The notes beneath the pieces are model-generated. The model worked only from the letters and a program-made list of their open reading frames with translations. It was not told the DNA's origin and did not search any database. DNA of 64,000 nucleotides, taken from the NCBI RefSeq assembly GCF_000619825.1, contig NZ_KK211036.1, forward strand, positions 615,787 to 679,786, given 5' to 3'. The DNA comes from Prevotella sp. MA2016 (lineage in GTDB: Bacteria; Bacteroidota; Bacteroidia; Bacteroidales; Bacteroidaceae). The number at the start of each line of letters is the position of its first letter. The stretch's first letter is position 1. Made by a program: the position numbers and the translations under genes. Of this stretch, positions 10,147-17,382 are shown piece by piece.

Positions 10147-10674
10147 CTAAAACTTATTCAAGTGTACGTTTTCCCACTTCAGTTTCTCTTCGTCTTGGGG
10201 CTTGCGCTCATCGGTCCAATGACCCAATGCCAGGATGCAAAGACAGTTGAAGTTGTCGGGTATGCCCAACACACCACGAATCACCTCGTCGGCAGCTGTA
10301 CCATCCGACAGACCACGTCCACGCATCTGAATCCAGCACGAACCCAGACCCAGCTCCTCAGCCTGATACTGCATAGAGATGGTTGCGATAGAACCATCCT
10401 CCACCCAGCAGTCGTTCTGCATAGGATCGCCCAGCACGGCAATAGCCACAGGGGCATCTTTCAGGAACTGCGAACCCATATTCTTGGCATCAGCCAGCTT
10501 CTCCAGATCCATTTTATCATCTACCACCACAAACTGCCAGGCACGCTGGCTCTTGGATGTGGGCGACATCAGCGCTGCACGCAGAATCAGCTTCAGGTGC
10601 TCGGGATCTATCTCTTGGTCGGAGAACTTACGATGGCTACGGCGCAGTTGCGCCAAATCTTTAAAACTTGTCAT
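10147..10674 (-). CDS. nitroreductase family FMN protein
   Basis: A 175-residue nitroreductase-fold oxidoreductase. Family signs are RRSHRKFSDQEID at the start, MSPTSKSQRAWQFVVVDD, an IQMRGRG segment and a C-terminal CILALGHWTDERKP. These proteins use FMN and NAD(P)H; the natural substrate is not deducible. It leads a minus-strand run with kdsC, maf and the J-domain protein. A TATCTTTG -7 box is at 10695-10702, giving a leader of only some 15-20 nt, short but common in this phylum. Confidence 0.9.
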   Translation of the reverse strand: MTSFKDLAQLRRSHRKFSDQEIDPEHLKLILRAALMSPTSKSQRAWQFVVVDDKMDLEKLADAKNMGSQFLKDAPVAIAVLGDPMQNDCWVEDGSIATISMQYQAEELGLGSCWIQMRGRGLSDGTAADEVIRGVLGIPDNFNCLCILALGHWTDERKPQDEEKLKWENVHLNKF

Positions 10675-10694
10675 ACGCTTGCTAATTTTTTGTG

Positions 10695-10702
10695 CAAAGA
10701 TA
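10695..10702 (-). promoter_or_regulatory. -7 element before nitroreductase-kdsC-maf run
   Basis: TATCTTTG on the minus strand, 20 bp before the ATG. No clear TTTG -33 box. Confidence 0.4.
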
Positions 10703-10798
10703 GTGATAATTTGGCACGAATCACACGAATTAACGCGAAAAAAAGTCTTTTAAACTAAAAAATTCGTGAAATTAGTGCCATTCGTGCTTAAAAATGTC

Positions 10799-10806
10799 TA
10801 TCTTTG
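10799..10806 (+). promoter_or_regulatory. -7 element almost touching the GNAT start codon
   Basis: TATCTTTG ends 4 bp before the ATG at 10811. The expected transcription start would fall on or next to this ATG, so either the message is leaderless or translation starts further in. Confidence 0.5.
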
Positions 10807-10810
10807 CATT

Positions 10811-11791
10811 ATGAACCAACTGATCACCACCATATACACCAAATCTCGGAGCTTGCCGGAATTGCTACAGGGCAGCTACTTTCACAGTCGCGAACTGATG
10901 GAAGCATGCGAGTCCACGCCCCGACAGCGGCCCTATATGGTGGTGGTTTACGATGCATATGGCCACGAAGTGTGCCACATGCTCGGCATCGTGAGATTTC
11001 GCCCCTTCTGGCTGCCTCCTTTCCTGCTGATACACTGCCGCATTCTGGGCGAAGGCACCTACTGCCAGAAAAGCGAATATAAGCAAGACTATCTGTTTGG
11101 ACTGATGCTGAGCGCACTTACTCAGAAGCTGAACAAGCGCGTGCTCTATATCGAGGTGAGCAACCTGAGCAATAAGATGCTGGGCTATAAGGTGCTGCGC
11201 GAAAACAATTACTATCCTGTCAACTGGATGTCGATACACAACTCGCTGCATCGGCGCGCACCTGAAGAGCGCATCACTCCGAAACTGCAGAAGCGTATCG
11301 ACCATTCGCACCAGAAAGGTCTGCAGACCACCATCGTCAGCAGCGAAAAGGATTTCGCCGCCTTCTCAAAACTTCTGCGCAAGCACCATATCTTCAAGCC
11401 TAAGCGCTTTATTCCTGACGATATATTTTTCAGAAAACTGATGGAGAGCCACAACGGCAATCTGTTTGTGACTAAGTATCATGATAAAGTGATAGCATGT
11501 GCCGTTTGCGTGTATAGCGAGGGTGATGCATACCTGTGGTATTCTGCATTCAGGCGCAAGACTTACCACATGCTGCACCCCGACACTATCGTTGTTTGGG
11601 ATGTGATGAAATATGCCTACGACAACGGCTATCAGCACATGCGATTCATGGACGTAGGCCTACCCTTCCACAGAAATCCCTACCGCGAGTTTATCCTGCG
11701 CTTCGGTGGAAAAGAACAGAGCACCTATCGGTGGTTCCGCTTCTCCATACGTTGGATAAACCGTCTGCTCACGTGGATTTACCGCGAGTAG
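10811..11791 (+). CDS. GNAT/FemAB-like acyltransferase
   Basis: A 326-residue protein of the GNAT/FemAB-like acyltransferase type. The N-terminal half has YMVVVYDAYGHEVCHMLGIV and a later VLYIEVSNLSNKMLGYKVL; the C-terminal half has the typical NLFVTKYHDKVIACAVCVYS followed by AYLWYSAF and MRFMDVGLPFHRNPYREF. Such proteins transfer acyl or aminoacyl groups, often to cell-envelope or polysaccharide precursors; the substrate is unknown. I use the ATG at 10811 because the upstream codons of the longer frame (from 10766) lie before the promoter. The next in-frame ATG is at 10898. It stands alone, convergent with the lipoprotein gene. Confidence 0.75.
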   Translation: MNQLITTIYTKSRSLPELLQGSYFHSRELMEACESTPRQRPYMVVVYDAYGHEVCHMLGIVRFRPFWLPPFLLIHCRILGEGTYCQKSEYKQDYLFGLMLSALTQKLNKRVLYIEVSNLSNKMLGYKVLRENNYYPVNWMSIHNSLHRRAPEERITPKLQKRIDHSHQKGLQTTIVSSEKDFAAFSKLLRKHHIFKPKRFIPDDIFFRKLMESHNGNLFVTKYHDKVIACAVCVYSEGDAYLWYSAFRRKTYHMLHPDTIVVWDVMKYAYDNGYQHMRFMDVGLPFHRNPYREFILRFGGKEQSTYRWFRFSIRWINRLLTWIYRE

Positions 11792-11794
11792 CGT

Positions 11795-12076
11795 TTAGCC
11801 TTCGCCGCCATCGCCACCGCCAGTCATAATCTCCTCGGCAGCTTCGTCAGTGGCATTCATATCCACCTCACTATCCTTCGGAATATCAGGCACTTCCATA
11901 GGTGCAACCTCATCCACCAAACCCGAATTGGCTATCGAGTCGATAGCAGCCGAATCAGTCACCAGGGGCTGATACTTCACATCTTCTATCACAATGTCAT
12001 CACGCGAACGACCACGACCGCGACAGGCTGCAAACAACACTGCAACCAAAAGCACAAGCAATAACTGTTTATTCAT
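11795..12076 (-). CDS. small lipoprotein of unknown function
   Basis: A 93-residue protein starting MNKQLLLVLLVAVLFAACRG, a lipoprotein signal with Cys at the cleavage site. The rest is acidic and low in complexity (DEVAPMEVPDIPKDSEVD, ending GGGDGGEG) and looks unstructured. I chose the ATG at 12076; an in-frame ATG six codons earlier would overlap the 3' end of the relA-type gene and add charged residues before the signal. No family is recognised. It directly follows the ppGpp synthetase gene and may be cotranscribed. Confidence 0.7.
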   Translation of the reverse strand: MNKQLLLVLLVAVLFAACRGRGRSRDDIVIEDVKYQPLVTDSAAIDSIANSGLVDEVAPMEVPDIPKDSEVDMNATDEAAEEIMTGGGDGGEG

Positions 12077-12090
12077 ATTTTCTCTTAAAA

Positions 12091-14163
12091 TCATATTCTC
12101 TCTACCTGCTTCACACCTTTCACCGTGCGCAGCTTCTTAATCAGCGCCTCCAGGCGCGAAGTGTCTTCAAGCATCACCACCAGATTGCCACTGAACAATC
12201 CGTCATGACTGTCAATATTTATGCTGCGCAATACCAGCTTCTCATCCTTCGAAATAATACTTGTAAGATTATTTACAATACCTATATCATCATTCCCAAT
12301 TACACGCAGCGATATGCTGTACTGCGAAGAGCCTTTACCACTCCACTTGGCGCGCACAATGCGATAGCCGAAACGGCGGCGTAACTCGGGGGCGTTAGGA
12401 CAGTCGCAACGATGAATCTTGATACCGCCACTCACGGTAACAAAACCAAACACCTCGTCGCCATAGATGGGCGAGCAGCATTTTGCCAACTGATAATCCA
12501 GACCCTTCAGGTTGCGGTCTATCACCAGCACATCATCGTTCACAGGCTGATTCAGTCCGGCTATCTTCGACTCGTCGAGCTCAAACTCGGCAGCCGAACG
12601 AGCTTGATTATCTCCTGTAACTACAGCTTCTTTATCCCTGAGTTCCAAGAACTTATCAAGCACATCATTAGTATCAAGAACACCGTCGGCGATAGCCTTA
12701 TAGAAGTCGCTCACTTCTTTGTAACCCATCTTGCGGATCACATTGAACATGATACTATCGTCCTGTTCAATCTTACGATTTCTGAACTTACGCTCCAGCA
12801 TCTCCTTGGCAAAGAGACCATCCTTCACCTGTGTCTCCTTCAGCGCCAAACGAATCTTTGATTTGGCACGCGAGGTCTTCACAATGTTCAACCACTCCTG
12901 TCGGGGTTTCTGATTGGCCGACGTCAGTATTTCTACCTGGTCGCCACTTTTCAGTTCGTAGCGTATAGGCACCACCTTACCATTGATGCGTCCGCCTGTA
13001 CACTGATTGCCCAATTTTGAATGAATATGATATGCAAAATCCAGGACAGTAGCGCCAACAGGGAACTTCCATAAATCGCCAGCAGGTGTAAAAACAAATA
13101 CTTCATCCTCGTAGAGCTCCATCTTAAACTGATCCATCGCATCCAGTCCGTCGGCATGCTCCAGCATCGTACGTATATTCGTCAGCCACTCATCGAGCCC
13201 CGTCTCGCCCTTCACGCCTTTATAGCGCCAGTGGGCAGCCACGCCTCGTTCGGCCACCTCGTCCATACGTTCTGTGCGTATCTGCACCTCCACCCACTTC
13301 TGTTCTGGTCCCAGCACGGTGATATGCAAACTCTCGTAGCCGTTCGACTTAGGCACCGACAACCAGTCGCGCAGTCGTTTGGGGTTAGGCTGATACATAT
13401 CTGTGATGATAGAATAAGCCTGCCAGCACTGCATCTTCTCCTGCTCCAGCGGGCAGTCGATAATGATGCGGATGGCAAACAAGTCATACACACCCTCGAA
13501 GGGGCACTTCTGTTTCTTCATCTTCTGCCAGATGGAATGGATGCTCTTGGTGCGCCCCTTGATATGGCAGCGTATGCCAGCAGCCATCATCTTCTGTTCC
13601 ACAGGCTTGATAAACCTATCTATATATGCATCGCGCGCCGACTTGGTGGCGCTCAGTTTTTCGCGGATATGGTAATAAGCATCGTGCTCCAGATACTTCA
13701 GCGAAAGGTCCTCCAGCTCGCTCTTCAACTTATAAAGTCCCAGCTTATGTGCCAGCGGCGCATAGAGATAAGCCGCCTCTTGCGACACCTCCTGCTTAGC
13801 CTCCAGATTGTCAGTATCGCGAATCTGTCGCATCAGGTTCACACGGTCGGCAATCATGATCAGTATCACGCGCATATCCTCGGCAAACGACAGCAGCAGA
13901 TTTCGGAAATTCTCACTCTCCACAGCCGGATTCTTGTCATAGAGATGCTCGATACGACTCAGTCCGTGCAGTATGCGCGACACCGAGGCACCATATTTCG
14001 CCTCCACCTCATCGAGCTGGATATGCCCTGCCTCTATCTCCGGTATCAGCTGCACAGCAGTCAGTGCATCCCCTTTCAACCCTATCTCCTCTGTCAGGAT
14101 CTCGGCCGTCTGAGATGCCATTCTCTTTCGTTCTTCGTATGTAAATGCGAATTTTTCCGCCAT
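12091..14163 (-). CDS. RelA/SpoT-family (p)ppGpp synthetase, HD motif lost
   Basis: A 690-residue RelA/SpoT homologue. In order: a degenerate HD hydrolase region (residues about 20-150), the synthetase domain (GRTKSIHSIWQKMKK, YDLFAIRIII, PKSNGYESLHITV, VEVQIRTERMDEVAERG), a TGS domain (VFTPAGDLWKFPVGATVLD), a conserved Cys/His segment and a C-terminal ACT domain (ISLRVIGNDDIGIVNNL). Where hydrolases have the His-Asp pair (LLHDVVEDT type), this protein reads VQLIPEIEAGH, so hydrolysis is unlikely and it is probably the synthetase-only, RelA-like member. The start is the ATG at 14163, 20 bp after a TATCTTTG box; an upstream in-frame ATG lies at the promoter. Confidence 0.92.
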   Translation of the reverse strand: MAEKFAFTYEERKRMASQTAEILTEEIGLKGDALTAVQLIPEIEAGHIQLDEVEAKYGASVSRILHGLSRIEHLYDKNPAVESENFRNLLLSFAEDMRVILIMIADRVNLMRQIRDTDNLEAKQEVSQEAAYLYAPLAHKLGLYKLKSELEDLSLKYLEHDAYYHIREKLSATKSARDAYIDRFIKPVEQKMMAAGIRCHIKGRTKSIHSIWQKMKKQKCPFEGVYDLFAIRIIIDCPLEQEKMQCWQAYSIITDMYQPNPKRLRDWLSVPKSNGYESLHITVLGPEQKWVEVQIRTERMDEVAERGVAAHWRYKGVKGETGLDEWLTNIRTMLEHADGLDAMDQFKMELYEDEVFVFTPAGDLWKFPVGATVLDFAYHIHSKLGNQCTGGRINGKVVPIRYELKSGDQVEILTSANQKPRQEWLNIVKTSRAKSKIRLALKETQVKDGLFAKEMLERKFRNRKIEQDDSIMFNVIRKMGYKEVSDFYKAIADGVLDTNDVLDKFLELRDKEAVVTGDNQARSAAEFELDESKIAGLNQPVNDDVLVIDRNLKGLDYQLAKCCSPIYGDEVFGFVTVSGGIKIHRCDCPNAPELRRRFGYRIVRAKWSGKGSSQYSISLRVIGNDDIGIVNNLTSIISKDEKLVLRSINIDSHDGLFSGNLVVMLEDTSRLEALIKKLRTVKGVKQVERI

Positions 14164-14182
14164 AAATTCAGTTTTTTTGGCG

Positions 14183-14190
14183 CAAAGATA
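14183..14190 (-). promoter_or_regulatory. -7 element of the relA-type gene
   Basis: TATCTTTG on the minus strand. It faces a plus-strand TAATTTTG 42 bp away, so the intergenic region is a divergent promoter. Confidence 0.5.
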
Positions 14191-14232
14191 CATTTTTCTT
14201 TTGATTATTTCGCTTTTTTCGAAGAAAATGCT

Positions 14233-14240
14233 TAATTTTG
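14233..14240 (+). promoter_or_regulatory. -7 element of the DUF4301 gene
   Basis: TAATTTTG followed 31 bp later by the ATG at 14272. It decides against the TTG start at 14251, which is less likely. Confidence 0.5.
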
Positions 14241-14271
14241 CCGTAGATTATTGACTAAAAATACCATTATT

Positions 14272-15771
14272 ATGTTAGGAGAGAAAGATTTAAAGCAAAT
14301 TGCTCAGAAAGGCATCACCAAGGAGCAGATTGAGAATCAACTAAACGAGTTTAAGACAGGTTTCCCATTCTTGAAGTTGGAAGCTGCTGCAGGCATCGGC
14401 CGTGGTATCATCGCCCCCGACGCTGCAGAGCGTCAGAAGCTAGTGGCTGCCTGGAACGACTATAAGGCTGCCGGCAAGCGCGTGGTAAAATTTGTGCCCG
14501 CCAGTGGTGCAGCCAGTCGCATGTTCAAGAATATGTTTGCGTTTGTTGACGCCGACTACGATGTTCCTACTACCGATTTTGAGAAGAAATACTTTGACAA
14601 CATCGAAAGCTTTGCTTTCTTCGATGCACTCGATGCCGTTTGCCAGAAGAACGAGGGCAAGGGTATCAAGGCACTGATGGCCGAGGGAAAATATAAGGCT
14701 GTGGCTGCCAACATGCTGAAGGCCGAGGGTTTGAACTACGGTCAGCTGCCCAAGGGATTGCTGCTATTCCACAAATATGCAGAAGGTGCACGCACCCCAA
14801 TGGAGGAGCATCTGGTTGAGGGCGCGCTCTATGCCGCATCCAACGGCGAGGCCCATGTACACTTCACCGTGAGCCACGAGCACATGGAGCTGTTTAAGGC
14901 CAAGGTAGCCGAGAAGGCCGACTTCTTTGCACAGAAATACGGTATCAAGTACGACATCAGTTTCTCTGAGCAGAAACCATCTACCGACACTGTTGCCGCC
15001 AACCCCGACAACACCCCATTCCGCAATGAGGATGGTAGTCTGCTGTTCCGTCCAGGCGGTCATGGTGCTCTGATTGAAAATCTGAACGAGATCGAGGCCG
15101 ATGTTATCTTTATTAAAAATATTGACAACGTAGTACCCGACCGTTTGAAACCAGAGACCGTAGAATGGAAGCAGGTGCTGGCAGGCGTACTGGTTACGCT
15201 GCAGCAGCAGGCCTTCGAATATCTGAAGGTGCTCGACACTGGCGCCACCCCCGCACAGCTTGATGAGATTGCCGCATTCGTAGCCAACAATCTATGCACC
15301 GATGCCAAAAACAATAAGGTGGATGCCGACTATCTGCGCCGCAAACTCAACCGCCCCATGCGCGTGTGTGGTGTAGTTAAGAACGTGGGCGAACCTGGCG
15401 GAGGCCCATTCCTCACCTATAATCAGGATGGCACCGTGAGCTTGCAGATTCTGGAGAGCAGCCAAATCGACACCAACAACGAGGCTTATATGAAGATGTT
15501 CACTCAGGGCACCCACTTCAATCCAGTAGATCTGGTTTGCGCCGTGAAGGACTATCAGGGCCGACCATTCAACCTGCCCGACTTTGTGGATAAGACCACC
15601 GGTTTCATCTCTTCTAAGTCGAAGGCTGGCAAGGAGCTTAAGGCGCTGGAGCTGCCAGGCTTGTGGAATGGTGCTATGAGCAACTGGAGCACCGTGTTTG
15701 TAGAGGTTCCTCTGGGCACCTTCAATCCCGTTAAAACCGTGAACGACCTGCTGCGTGAACAGCATCAGTAA
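14272..15771 (+). CDS. DUF4301 family protein
   Basis: A 499-residue cytosolic protein that I recognise as the Bacteroidota DUF4301 family (about 500 residues, one domain). A conserved-looking region near the start reads FVPASGAASRMFKNMFAF, with an Arg in a Gly/Ala-rich loop that recalls nucleotide-sugar pyrophosphorylase loops; this similarity is only an impression. Other conserved-looking parts are RPGGHGALIENLNEI and VKNVGEPGGGPF. No catalytic role is known to me. It is monocistronic, divergent from the relA-type gene, and followed by a hairpin. Confidence 0.75.
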   Translation: MLGEKDLKQIAQKGITKEQIENQLNEFKTGFPFLKLEAAAGIGRGIIAPDAAERQKLVAAWNDYKAAGKRVVKFVPASGAASRMFKNMFAFVDADYDVPTTDFEKKYFDNIESFAFFDALDAVCQKNEGKGIKALMAEGKYKAVAANMLKAEGLNYGQLPKGLLLFHKYAEGARTPMEEHLVEGALYAASNGEAHVHFTVSHEHMELFKAKVAEKADFFAQKYGIKYDISFSEQKPSTDTVAANPDNTPFRNEDGSLLFRPGGHGALIENLNEIEADVIFIKNIDNVVPDRLKPETVEWKQVLAGVLVTLQQQAFEYLKVLDTGATPAQLDEIAAFVANNLCTDAKNNKVDADYLRRKLNRPMRVCGVVKNVGEPGGGPFLTYNQDGTVSLQILESSQIDTNNEAYMKMFTQGTHFNPVDLVCAVKDYQGRPFNLPDFVDKTTGFISSKSKAGKELKALELPGLWNGAMSNWSTVFVEVPLGTFNPVKTVNDLLREQHQ

Positions 15772-15795
15772 TCGTCTCCACGATACAACAATCTG

Positions 15796-15847
15796 CAAAT
15801 CCCCGCCTCTATTATGATGGTGGGGATTTGTTGTTTCAGGAAAAAGG
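15796..15847 (+). terminator. hairpin after DUF4301 gene
   Basis: CAAATCCCC and GGGGATTTG form a 9-bp stem around a 27-nt loop, followed by TTGTTT. The T tract is weak. Confidence 0.55.
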
Positions 15848-15852
15848 CAATT

Positions 15853-15897
15853 TGTCATGATTGTCATTGTCATGATTGTCATTGTCATGATTGTCAT
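15853..15897. repeat. three perfect 15-bp tandem repeats
   Basis: Three copies of TGTCATGATTGTCAT in a row. An inverted, imperfect counterpart of this block occurs at 15998-16030. Confidence 0.95.
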
Positions 15898-15932
15898 TAA
15901 GGGTTTTGAAGTTGGGAGGTGCAAATAGTACT

Positions 15933-15970
15933 ATAGAATAAATATATTATATATAATATATTTATTCTAT
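15933..15970. repeat. perfect 38-bp AT-rich palindrome
   Basis: ATAGAATAAATATATTATA is followed directly by its exact reverse complement, with no loop. It lies midway between the two inverted TGTCAT-rich blocks. Confidence 0.97.
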
Positions 15971-15997
15971 TACCAAATTGTGAGAGTAAACTGCTTA

Positions 15998-16030
15998 ATG
16001 ACAATTGACAATCGTGACAATCATGACAAT
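15998..16030. repeat. inverted counterpart of the TGTCAT repeats
   Basis: Read on the minus strand this gives ATTGTCATGATTGTCA followed by CGATTGTCAATTGTCAT, matching the block at 15853-15897 with few changes. Both arms are followed on their inner side by TTAAG. The 15.78-16.28 kb gap otherwise holds only a TACCTTTG box (about 16090) with no clear gene after it, and an 11-codon frame at 16231. Confidence 0.9.
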
Positions 16031-16277
16031 CTCTTTATTTTTTCAAAAAAAAGTTGGGAAAACATTCGTGAACCGCAATCAAACTTTCGTACCTTTGCAT
16101 CGTCAAAATAAAAGAATAAGCATAGCAACATTAAGGCCGGAAATTGCGAAGATTAAATCTAGAAATTGCGCGCATTAATAATAACAATCGCTTCGCCTAA
16201 TAGACTCGCTAACCCACTCTAACAAAGCGGCATGAAAGATGTTGAAGAATTGAAGACTGCGATTTAGCAAGCACAGA

Positions 16278-16638
16278 CTAATGCATCTTGTTGTAGTGCC
16301 TGATTTTCTCCAGCATATCATCACACCACGACTGGGAGCCAGGCTTCTGATAACGGGCATTGCCTGTTGCCAACGGCGAAAAAACAGTTACACACTCTGG
16401 GGTGAGCTTAACAACGCCACGCTTCGAGAGTGAAAACATCGAGTCACCTTCTACGGCATGTATCACTACCATCGGATCCCACATCTTCTGACCTGTGTCA
16501 CAATCATAGTTAAGATAAACCTGCTTGATAGGATGAATATCTGTCCAGTTGATGTCGCTGATTACCGACTCTGGCCTGTATTCAATCTCGTTGCCCACCT
16601 CCATGGGTGAGAACGTTTCATTTCCATAAATATAGCTG
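16278..16638 (-). pseudogene. C-terminal remnant of a nucleoside hydrolase-like gene
   Basis: An open frame of 108 codons from the ATG at 16604, extending in frame without a start to near 16635. It resembles the C-terminal third of Bacteroidota inosine-uridine nucleoside hydrolases: YGNETFSPMEVGNEI, INWTDIHPIKQVYLNYDC, MWDPMVVIHAVEGDSMFSLS and a final NARYQKPGSQSWCDDML. The catalytic N-terminal part with the DTDxGxDD calcium site is missing, and the frame begins right at the stop of the TetR gene. I infer a 5' deletion. An alternative is a short intact gene of unknown role starting at 16604. Confidence 0.5.
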
Positions 16639-16639
16639 C

Positions 16640-17269
16640 TTAATCAAACAGCATCTCGTCGATGGCTTTGATACCCTTGTCGGTGCACAGGCCGCGGAGG
16701 CTGACGAAGACGAGATTGCGGAAAATCTCTTCAATAGAGAACTGGCGGTAGAGCTCCTTCTCCATCACATACTCGCCCATGGCATCAAATTGCAGCACAG
16801 CCATCTCGTAATTAAGGTCGCTACGGAAATAGCCCTCCTCTACGCCACGCTGGATAAAAGCCAGACTGTGATCGCGCATCAGCTCATTCTGCTCATCAAG
16901 AAACTGCTTCACCTGGGGATATCTCACCATCTCGGTAAAAAAGAGAGGATTGGTTTTCTTGAAGTCGGCCACCTTCATGTGATACACCTCAAGCAGTACC
17001 TCCATCACATTGGTGCAATGGCTCACAGCCTGCTCCATTCTATCCATGCGCTGCTTGAAATGCTTAACTGCCACCACAAACAGCAAATCCTCTTTCTTAT
17101 CATATAGTTCGTAGATAGTTCGCTTAGAGATACCCATCTCCTGCGCCACATCATCCATCCTCACAGCGAGGATGCCTCGCTGGGTAAAAAGTTGCATGGC
17201 CACATCGGGTATTCGCTCCTTCAAATTCAATTTGTAGTCTGTAATGTCTTTAAAATCTTGCATAATCAT
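16640..17269 (-). CDS. TetR family transcriptional regulator
   Basis: About 209 residues. The N-terminal helix-turn-helix is clear: IPDVAMQLFTQRGILAVRMDDVAQEMGISKRTIYELY, split here only by residue limits of the family domain (residues about 15-60). The C-terminal ligand-binding part is helical and variable. It is divergent from maeB with overlapping promoter space (17282-17339), so it may control maeB or itself; that is inferred from position. The start is uncertain between ATG 17269 and ATG 17263; the TTG further up lies inside the promoter. Confidence 0.88.
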   Translation of the reverse strand: MIMQDFKDITDYKLNLKERIPDVAMQLFTQRGILAVRMDDVAQEMGISKRTIYELYDKKEDLLFVVAVKHFKQRMDRMEQAVSHCTNVMEVLLEVYHMKVADFKKTNPLFFTEMVRYPQVKQFLDEQNELMRDHSLAFIQRGVEEGYFRSDLNYEMAVLQFDAMGEYVMEKELYRQFSIEEIFRNLVFVSLRGLCTDKGIKAIDEMLFD

Positions 17270-17281
17270 CCATTTTGACTG

Positions 17282-17311
17282 CAAAGTTACAAAAAAAACT
17301 AAAAACCCAAA
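17282..17311 (-). promoter_or_regulatory. promoter of TetR gene
   Basis: On the minus strand TTTG (17308-17311), 18 bp, TAACTTTG (17282-17289). Confidence 0.6.
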
Positions 17312-17331
17312 TGTTTTTCAATAGTTTTTTG

Positions 17332-17339
17332 TATTTTTG
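17332..17339 (+). promoter_or_regulatory. -7 element of maeB
   Basis: TATTTTTG, 43 bp before the maeB ATG, back to back with the TetR promoter. No good -33 box. Confidence 0.45.
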
Positions 17340-17382
17340 CGGGCGTATTTCAGAATAATAACATTATTAATAATACACTTTT

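Noticed and set aside
14251..14271. Earlier TTG start for the DUF4301 gene
   Set aside because: It lies only 11 bp after the -7 box and a normal ATG follows at 14272.
15853..16030. CRISPR array
   Set aside because: The repeats are 15 bp and directly adjacent without spacers, and the partner block is inverted. No cas genes are in the window.
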